A DNA stretch of 64,000 bases from Hesseltinella vesiculosa (Eukaryota > Mucoromycota > Mucoromycetes > Mucorales > Cunninghamellaceae): positions 248,001-312,000 of the forward strand of contig MCGT01000023.1 of NCBI GenBank assembly GCA_002104935.1, given 5' to 3'. The notes beneath the pieces were generated by a model that worked only from the letters and a program-made list of their open reading frames with translations, had not been told where the DNA came from and did no database searches. The position numbers were made by a program, and so were the translations under genes. Positions 57,834-64,000 of the stretch are shown piece after piece. Each line of letters opens with the position of its first letter. The stretch's first letter is position 1.

Positions 57834-58742
57834 ATGTTGCGTCCGTTTTACTATCGTTCCTTCCACCAGGCCGCCACCCAATGGTCATACTCAAGAACGG
57901 CATTACGACGCATGAAAAAGTCTAAGCTGATTGCACTGGCCAAGGAGCAACAGCTCGATGTCGACGGAACCAAGAACGATTTGATTGATCGTCTGCTGGC
58001 GGATGAACCCAGCGATGATCCAGAACCACCAGCATCACTACCATTAGATCAGGAAGCCGGCGAGTCTGAGGACATGGACCTGACTGAGGAATTGCAAGAC
58101 AAGCCAGAGCAATCCCCCAAGGAAGAAACTCCAGCACCAACTGTCATGGACACGATCGATCCCGAAATCGACAGCAATGAAAATGAATTGGATCAAGCAT
58201 GGGTCGAAGCGTTTGACCTCAAGGTCAACAACCGTGGCACAACTGGCATCGGTGGCTTAAGGAAGCAGCGTGCTCGTGTCCAGCACGAGACAGTTTCTCC
58301 CATGGACGGCCATGTCCAACACCCGCCGCAAAGCCAACCTACGACACCCCCAGCTGTCTCCTCGCAGCACCGCCCAAAGCAGCCTGATCTCTCTCCACCA
58401 CAACCACCATCACAACAGCACTCCGTCAGTGAGGACTTTGACGATCCTGATGTCAATCAAGACTGGGTCAAGGGTTTCGAACGACGCGTCCTTCGGCCGT
58501 CCTCATCCTATGTCGACCGCATCAAACGCAATGATGTGGCAACCCCCTTGCACACCACAACATTACCACCCTCGACTGACGCTTCCTCCCCCATTCCTAC
58601 TGATGAACAGCAACAAAATCCTTCAGAGTCGATCTCTGGCCGTGACAAAGCCATCAATTGGGCCATCGGTGTCTCGCTTGCCTCTTGGTACGTCACTGGT
58701 GAAGAAGGTCTCCGCTCGATTTGGACCTCCCTCTTTTCCTAG
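57834..58742 (+). CDS. SAP-domain protein with predicted mitochondrial presequence and C-terminal helix
   Basis: Unspliced, 302 aa. The N-terminus MLRPFYYRSFHQAATQWSYS is positively charged and amphipathic, like a mitochondrial targeting sequence. The SAP motif is at about residues 25-60 (LRRMKKSKLIALAKEQQLDV then DGTKNDLIDRLL). Long acidic and Pro/Gln-rich linkers follow. A short unit is repeated: DQAWVEAFDLKVNN (about residue 120) and NQDWVKGFERRVLR (about residue 207). The C-terminus AINWAIGVSLASWYVTG is a probable membrane helix. DNA binding or tethering of nucleoids to the inner membrane would fit, but is only a guess. I cannot name an orthologue. Confidence 0.8.
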   Translation: MLRPFYYRSFHQAATQWSYSRTALRRMKKSKLIALAKEQQLDVDGTKNDLIDRLLADEPSDDPEPPASLPLDQEAGESEDMDLTEELQDKPEQSPKEETPAPTVMDTIDPEIDSNENELDQAWVEAFDLKVNNRGTTGIGGLRKQRARVQHETVSPMDGHVQHPPQSQPTTPPAVSSQHRPKQPDLSPPQPPSQQHSVSEDFDDPDVNQDWVKGFERRVLRPSSSYVDRIKRNDVATPLHTTTLPPSTDASSPIPTDEQQQNPSESISGRDKAINWAIGVSLASWYVTGEEGLRSIWTSLFS

Positions 58743-59129
58743 ACCTCTCCTCCCATCAACAGCTTCATACAGTATTCCCCCATCCTTTCCTCGTCATTTT
58801 AGAACAATTGCTTAGACCAAACAAATTTAATAATAAAAAAATGTTGATCATAACGCGAATGAAAAATTCGTTTGTCTGGTCAGGAACCTCAACAAACATG
58901 CGCTTGCTTGCCAATTGACAGCAAATTTTTGTTGGCTGCCTTGATCCACTAACCCTGCAGAAGGAAAAAGAAGAAGAGAACGCACGTCGCCCAGCACGCC
59001 ATGCATAACCAGCAGGAAGACCACTACCAAAAAAAAAAAAAAAAAAAAAAGTGAAGCTTTTGGCGGGGGGTAAAAAACCGCCTTGTGGCAAGCCCTGTCA
59101 AGCGAGTGGGGAAATATGGACAGGACATG

Positions 59130-59365
59130 GCCTACAAAAAAAAAAATCAGGTCGATTGGTGAATGCTGCCCTGCTAACTTTTGATCAGTTTCGTTTTGAC
59201 ATCTCCTACTCTCCAGCAAAAAAATGAAAAATCGGCCTTTTTTCTCAAAAATCACAGTGCGAAACTGTTCTTAATACATGGCTGCAAATTGAGTATGCCT
59301 GTGCAAAATGGTAAGAAATGACCATGATTAATATTACAACTCTCCCAGACAGCGACAAGAGGGAA
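59130..59365 (+). repeat. Dispersed repeat related to the 20.9-26.1 kb element arms
   Basis: Blocks shared with the element: AAAATCAGGTCGATTGGTGA, TTTGATCAGTTTCGTTTTGA, CTCTCCAGC, AAAAATCACAGTGCGAAA. The tail AATGACCATGATTAATATTA followed by CAACTCTCCCAGACAGCGAC matches the 49.5-kb copy, and its end matches the 26.15-kb flank. Confidence 0.7.
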
Positions 59366-59469
59366 AAAGGCTGGCGTGACTCATTTCAACTTCTTTACCG
59401 CACCATGGCTCTAAAAAAAGCCCCCCAAAAGGTGGGTATGATCGGACTTTAAACATCAGACGCTGGCCT

Positions 59470-59523
59470 AGGGTTTGGTTTTAGGATTTTAGGATTTAGG
59501 ATTTAGGGTTTAGGGTTTAGGGT
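59470..59523 (+). repeat. Interstitial telomere-like tract (TTTAGGG-type)
   Basis: Degenerate units GGTTTTAGGATTTTAGGATT run into three clean TTTAGGG units ending at about 59523. The tract is about 55 bp long and lies between a dispersed repeat and a tRNA gene. Confidence 0.7.
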
Positions 59524-59827
59524 ACATTTGTTCTGGCTCAATATTGATCAAGCTTGATACTTTTTTTAAACCGCGCTAATATAGCGCTCTCTCACTTTGA
59601 CATCCATGATACGGCAGCACAACTGTTTGGTGGGAAAAGTACAAGGTAGATCAAATATATTTGTAAAAGTAGGTCAAAGTGGCTCCTGTTGCCTTGCGTC
59701 ACATTCATTTACTGAAGCCATACTGTGCAAACCAAAAACTTTCCTCCAATCACAGTCTCTCGGTATTTCGGCGGCCGTAATACCGGATTTCCCACATGAT
59801 TGATTCGTTGGTCTACAACTCATATCT

Positions 59828-59900
59828 GCCTTCATGGCTCAGCTGGCAGAGCGTCTGCCTAGTAAGCAGAAGGTCATGAGTTCGATTCTCATTGAAGGCA
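59828..59900 (+). tRNA. tRNA-Thr (anticodon AGT)
   Basis: Full cloverleaf without intron: acceptor GCCTTCA pairs with TGAAGGC; D arm GCTC/GAGC with AGCTGGCA loop; anticodon stem TCTGC/GCAGA with loop CTAGTAA, so the anticodon is AGT, read as IGU for threonine; T arm ATGAG-TTCGATT-CTCAT; discriminator base A at 59900. Internal B box GGTCATGAGTTCGATTCTC is normal. A short T run (59907-59911) can serve as Pol III terminator. Confidence 0.95.
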
Positions 59901-62147
59901 TTTATTTTTGCCCTTTTCAGGTGCAAACAAAATCTTTCATTTTGTCTTCATGTGGAAAACATCAAAGGCAAGCCTTTTTTTATTTATTTATTTCACTTCT
60001 ATACTGCACACCGGGTGGAACATTGGTTTGTATCATGGCGAGATATGGTCAGCTGAAAAACTGTTATGTTTTTTTTATATTGTGAAGATCCTTCGTGGGT
60101 TATATACCCACGTGATCTGGGGAAAAAACGTCAAGAAATTTCTGGATGCTGGAATGGTTATTGCCGGTAACCAACCGTCGAGGGTCGCTCCATTCAGCGT
60201 TTGACGGTGGTTATGACCACGGGGTTTCCTTGTGTGCCAGTGGGGCCAACATACCGTTTGGGTGGTTCATCTGTGATCCTGTCAACAGAACCGGGTCGGT
60301 AATTTTGTTTGCCAAAATGGACACGGCGCCCCAAGCTTCTAGGAAAAATACGTTGGCCAACAGCTACGCTTATATCATATTATACTTTTTCCCAGCTGCA
60401 GTAAAGTAACGGAGATTACATGGCCCAAAAAAAAAAAAAAAAATGGGAGGCTAACATCATCTGGGTGGCAGAGAAGCAGCATGAATGATAAAAGAAAAAA
60501 AAAGGTCTCACTGTCCCAATTTGGTAGGTGGATCGGGTTTGCACCTCATTTCCAAGCTTAAAATCAAATTGACCTTTTTCTTTTCCATCGACGTCATCCA
60601 AATACTGAAAAAAAAAAAAAAAAAGAAACGACAATAAAAAAAGAAGGGGCTGATGTGAAGCAACCGTGATTGGTGACCAATAAAGAAATAGGGATGTAGG
60701 GCTAGGGGTTTTCTTTTAACATACTATCGGCCTTTGAATGCAACTGCTTCTAACATTGAAGTGTCGTTTTATTTTTTTTCCCTTTCCAGTACATGAAAAC
60801 AGCCTAGTTGGCAATACTGGTCGGTGGTGATTTTTCGTAAAGAAGTGTTGTCACTATAAGAACGGTACAAGCTAGTGTTTATGCTCTTAACAATATTTTA
60901 CCTTGTAAAATTGGTCAAATCCGCAATATCTGTCGAGAAGCCAGCATAGTCTAATGCGACTAGGCATATTTTCGATATATTTGATCAAGTCTACAGTAAA
61001 AACGAACTATGTTGAATAGCTTTTTTTTTTTTTTTTGGCTCCACTACCCTGGGTTCCCCTTCAATGCCTTTCATGACTTTATGCTTTACAGCATCTCTTT
61101 CCGCCATCGGTTCATATGCGCGGCTGTTGGCATTGGGATGATTGCGCTATGTCTTCGGCTGTTATTTGAGCGTAATGCTCTTCGGGTCATCACCCTTGAA
61201 ACCTTTCTTCATTTTACCCATGATAAAAACAAACAAAATCGAAATATTAGAAAAGAAATATTATATAATTTTTTTTGAGCAACCAAAAACTTGTATAAAA
61301 ATTTTTGGCCATGCTAAAACACATTGATTGATTCAAGCCAATCAGAAGCGTGGTGCGGTCGTTTAATTTGATAGCCAGCGTGTTTTTTTTTCAGTCCACG
61401 CACTTTGTCCACCACCGCCTCGCAGTTCTGAAGCGAAGAAACGATGAAGTCTATGATTTAACCATGGCTGTCTCTCAGTAGCTTTTGGGAGCAAGGGCTT
61501 GGTGATTTTACAGTATATATGGCGAGAGAGTGTTGGTCAAGCCGAGACTCAACCCCCCCCTCAAAAAAAAAAAAAAAAAAACATTCACGGTCCTCTTGTA
61601 CCGGTTTTGTCTCGATCTAACCAAGCAATGTTGAACATCGTAGATGAATTTATTATTTCACGGCTGGCATTCCCGTATTTCATACCATTTTTGATGGTGA
61701 AATCTGGCTAAGCCATCGTGCTATTGTTCCTGGGAGTAATCATGGCAACATAACAAAATAACTGATACTAACTGCAAGAAGAAGACTCACTGTTCCGGGA
61801 ATGGATACCGCTTAAATAATATTCTGGGTGGGTTTCGTTCCCATGGGAGAGACCAAATTTTGAATGCAGATTTTTCCATTGCACATCTTCAGAGCGCTAG
61901 GAAGTAGTAGCTTATGCTAGAGGGGTTTCCACTACAAAGTTTTCGACGGAAAAGGTGACGTTAGTGGAGATACTTGGTGTTTGTTTCTTGGCACCGTTGC
62001 GGTTTGCACAGCCATCAAGTGAGGTAGGATGCCATCGTTCTCAAAAAAAAAAAAAAAAAAAAAAGCGCCGCTTTGATCTATTACCCTGAAATTTTTTTTT
62101 CCTTGTCCTCATTCTCTTTCTCCTTTTCCACTTGTTGGTTCGTCATT
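59901..62147. other. 2.2-kb stretch without recognised gene
   Basis: Mixed, AT-rich. Contains a perfect hairpin at 60094-60112, A runs near 60427, 60608 and 61563-61580, T runs near 61021-61036, and A runs at 62043-62064. Open frames here have no recognisable similarity. The last ~60 bp form the pyrimidine-rich leader of the NC2-alpha gene. Confidence 0.45.
60094..60112. repeat. Perfect 7-bp hairpin
   Basis: CGTGGGT, loop TATAT, ACCCACG, about 190 bp downstream of the tRNA. GATC words flank it on both sides. Confidence 0.5.
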
Positions 62148-62802
62148 ATGAAAAAAAAGTACAAGACCAAATTCCCAGTGGTAAGTATCAGAGACTGATT
62201 CAGCCGTTGATCAGCGTCGAAAAAGTCGATGTTTGGTTAGACAGCGAGCAAAAAGATGGAATGTTTCCATGGGACTTAACTGGTTGGATCTAATATAGGC
62301 CCGTATCAAAAAGATCATGCAACTTGATGAAGATGTAGGCAAGGTTGCTCAAGCAACACCTATCCTGATATGTATGTACAACCTCTGGCGTAGGAAAAAA
62401 AAAAACCATCGTTGGAAACGATGTTGGGAGCAAACAAGGTTTTCTAATTTATTTATTTTGAAAACGTAGCCAAAGCCCTCGAACTATTTATGCAGTCTCT
62501 CATCGACCAGGCGTGTACTGAGGCTCGTGACCGAAACGCAAAACGACTAACAGTGGCTCACCTGTAAGTGTCGGGAGAAATCAAAAGGTCGAGGCAAGGC
62601 GGGCATTGAGAAAATCCTGATTTTTCTCTGTTCTCGCTTGTTTACTCACACTCGCTTTCCTCTTTACCGGCCACATAGGAAGAAAACGATCGAAACAACC
62701 GAGCAATTCGATTTTCTAAAGGACATTGTTGCTGACGTGCCGGACCCAACGGACAATATGGCTGTGGACGACGACAAAGGACGTTCAAAAAAAGCAAAAT
62801 GA
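62148..62802 (+). CDS. bur6: Negative cofactor 2 alpha (DRAP1/Bur6), histone-fold protein
   Basis: H2A-like histone-fold subunit that pairs with NC2-beta and binds TBP on promoters to block TFIIA/TFIIB. Exons: 62148-62180, 62299-62371, 62470-62563 and 62679-62802; 107 aa. Sequence path: [80 protein letters not shown] and [10 protein letters not shown], then a short acidic/basic end. This follows human DRAP1 through its histone fold almost residue for residue, but lacks the long C-terminal tail of the animal protein. All introns are GT-AG. Confidence 0.96.
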
Positions 62803-62976
62803 ACGCCAACCCTCATCACAACAATATACCGCTCTTTGTGTGCAACCAATGACACAAGCTTTTTTAGAAATGACGAGATTTTTTTTTTTTTTTGTTTCTT
62901 TTCTTCTCTCTTTAGCACCTCTCTCATTATTTTTTCTTTCTGTCAATACACAACAACACCTTATTTTTACATATCC

Positions 62977-63697
62977 ATGGAAGAGGGGACACCTTTATTG
63001 TCAAGCACGATGCCAACAGAGAAACGAACACTGGATGCCTGGGGCCTTGGCCTGACTGTGGTTGGGATAGGTTTGCTTGTGGTTAGTGTATGGCAAGCTC
63101 TGGTCCATATCCCGCTCTCCGTCTTTTCCTGGCATCCATTTTTCATGACCGTGTTTTTTGTGTCGGTGACAGGAGGCATTCTTACATTGCAGCCTGCCAC
63201 GTCTCTCGATCAAAAGCAGAAAGGGCTCTCACGGCACGTTGTGTGGCAGGTCACTGCTGGCATATCGGGCTTTCTTGGGTTTGGTGCTATCTTTTACAAC
63301 AAGTTGCTCTCGCAAAAGGCGCATTTCACCTCGTAAGTGCATGTGGAAGATAGCCTTATATTGAGGAGGTGGCCTGACGTTCTCGAATAGGGCCCACGGT
63401 CAACTGGGATTGCTGGTGATTTTGCTGTTGTTGGCGCAAGTGAGCTTCGGTGGAGCGGTGGTCTATCGGTTGGCATGGAAGCGATTTTGGAAATACCACC
63501 GGATCTCAGGCTATGTGCTTGTGGTGCTGTTGCTGACGACGGTTAGTTTGGGACTGCAGGCGGATTACATTGTGTCCAATGCGACTTGGCCCGGCTTGCT
63601 GCCCTGGGGATTTGCCTTTGCTCTGGTGGCGGTGACTGGACTTTTCCTTCGGTTGCGACGCCACAAGCTGCAAGGGAAACTGACAGCAAAAAATTAA
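62977..63697 (+). CDS. Cytochrome b561-type transmembrane oxidoreductase
   Basis: Membrane di-haem electron-transfer protein, CYB561D-like. Exons: 62977-63332 and 63391-63697; 220 aa. About six membrane spans: LGLTVVGIGLLVVSVWQALV; WHPFFMTVFFVSVTGGILTL; VVWQVTAGISGFLGFGAIFY; GQLGLLVILLLLAQVSFGGA; ISGYVLVVLLLTTVSLGL; and LPWGFAFALVAVTGLFLRL. Candidate haem ligands are His in SWHPFF, SRHVVW, SAHGQLG and KYHRISG. The N-terminus MEEGTPLLSST carries an acidic/Leu-Leu type sorting-like start, so an endosomal or vacuolar membrane site is possible. Electron donor (ascorbate in animals) is not known for fungi. Confidence 0.88.
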
Positions 63698-63774
63698 TAT
63701 AAAATGACATGCCTTTTTCTTTTATTCCATCTTGAAGGGGGTGATGGAAAGAGCAAATAAAGGGCAAAATGTAA

Positions 63775-64000
63775 CTATGATCGATTGCCAGCATTCAGTT
63801 CCATCAAGGTCATGACGGCATCCATGGAGCCATCTTGGGCGGTTTTTTTGGCAGGAGCCTTTCCTTTTGGTGGGGATGGCGTGGTATGAGGATGGTCCAG
63901 GGGTGGGGCAGTGGCAGGCGAGTCGATGTCGGGGGTGGGCGAGGCTGAGGTTTCTTGCTGGGGTGGGGCGGGTGGTGGCAGGGTGGACGGCGGAGGGGAA
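63775..64000 (-). CDS. 3' end of an unidentified gene
   Basis: Stop TAG at 63777-63775. The open frame to the window edge reads a Pro/Thr/Ser-rich segment, then KGKAPAKKTAQDGSMDAVMT and LMELNAGNRS at the C-terminus. Codon use and Pro-rich composition look coding. Family not recognised. Its stop is 77 bp from the b561 gene stop (convergent). Confidence 0.5.
   Translation of the reverse strand, partial: SPPPSTLPPPAPPQQETSASPTPDIDSPATAPPLDHPHTTPSPPKGKAPAKKTAQDGSMDAVMTLMELNAGNRS

Larger units (their letters stand above)
58743..59827. other. Intergenic with repeats
   Basis: Polyadenylation-like AATAAA near 58831, an A run at 59030-59050, a dispersed-repeat copy (59130-59365) and a telomere-like tract (59470-59523). 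No protein-coding gene recognised. Confidence 0.5.

Noticed and set aside
59834..60085. Open frame starting at the tRNA
   Set aside because: It overlaps the tRNA-Thr gene and has no similarity; a chance frame.
1..64000. CRISPR arrays, operons, Shine-Dalgarno sites and rRNA
   Set aside because: None seen; the sequence is eukaryotic nuclear DNA with spliced genes.

Overview
The window is nuclear DNA of a filamentous fungus. Genes are dense and carry about 100 short introns (mostly 45-80 nt, GT-AG or occasionally GC-AG, with poly-T tracts before the acceptor). All recognisable products are eukaryotic housekeeping or signalling proteins. The gene set, the intron density, the long A/T homopolymer runs and the Ste20/Cla4-type PAK, Atg10 and PX-AGC kinase genes fit an early-diverging fungus, most likely Mucoromycota (Mucorales). 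That placement is inference; no rRNA or mitochondrial marker is present.

Layout, left to right. 1-2268: two proteasome-lid genes head to head, rpn7 (partial, -) and rpn6 (+). 2626-3969: Ydj1-type DnaJ (-). 5116-9145: large multi-KH RNA-binding protein (+). 9632-12193: Cla4/PAK kinase (-). 13307-15984: kelch-BTB protein (+). 17696-18076: small protein with a PP1-docking-like motif. 18289-20353: a short-chain dehydrogenase gene (-) with a stray copy of its last exon. 20888-26122: a 5.2-kb element with about 1.3-kb inverted arms and a decayed cargo gene. 26589-34743: a 2313-residue helical scaffold with two C1-like zinc fingers (-). 34868-35419: spt4 (+). 35621-36865: C2H2 transcription factor (-). 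37722-39740: glutathione synthetase (+). 39900-40938: calmodulin (+). 41036-41692: bacterial-type azoreductase (-). 42103-44810: PX-AGC kinase (-). 45621-46464: TRAPP subunit Trs31 (+). 46585-48855: eIF2D (-). 50092-51626: prenylcysteine-methylesterase-like hydrolase (+). 51837-52970: membrane GNAT protein (-). 53174-53920: atg10 (-). 54014-54362: ETFRF1/LYRM5 (+). 54518-57383: Sec7-PH Arf GEF (+). 57834-58742: SAP protein (+). 59828-59900: tRNA-Thr(AGT). 62148-62802: NC2-alpha (+). 62977-63697: cytochrome b561-type protein (+). 63775-64000: 3' end of an unidentified gene (-).

The genes do not form one pathway. Several are paired on short shared promoters (rpn7/rpn6, the scaffold gene/spt4, atg10/ETFRF1), and many convergent pairs are separated by only 75-210 bp. 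Exon models were built by hand by matching splice phase and conserved protein sequence; each closes to an exact multiple of three.

Most unusual items: the palindromic element and its dispersed relatives at 49.2 and 59.2 kb; four phase-proven GC-AG introns plus a probable fifth; the giant C1-finger scaffold, possibly related to the UNC79/UNC80 channel scaffolds; and an interstitial telomere-like TTTAGGG tract.
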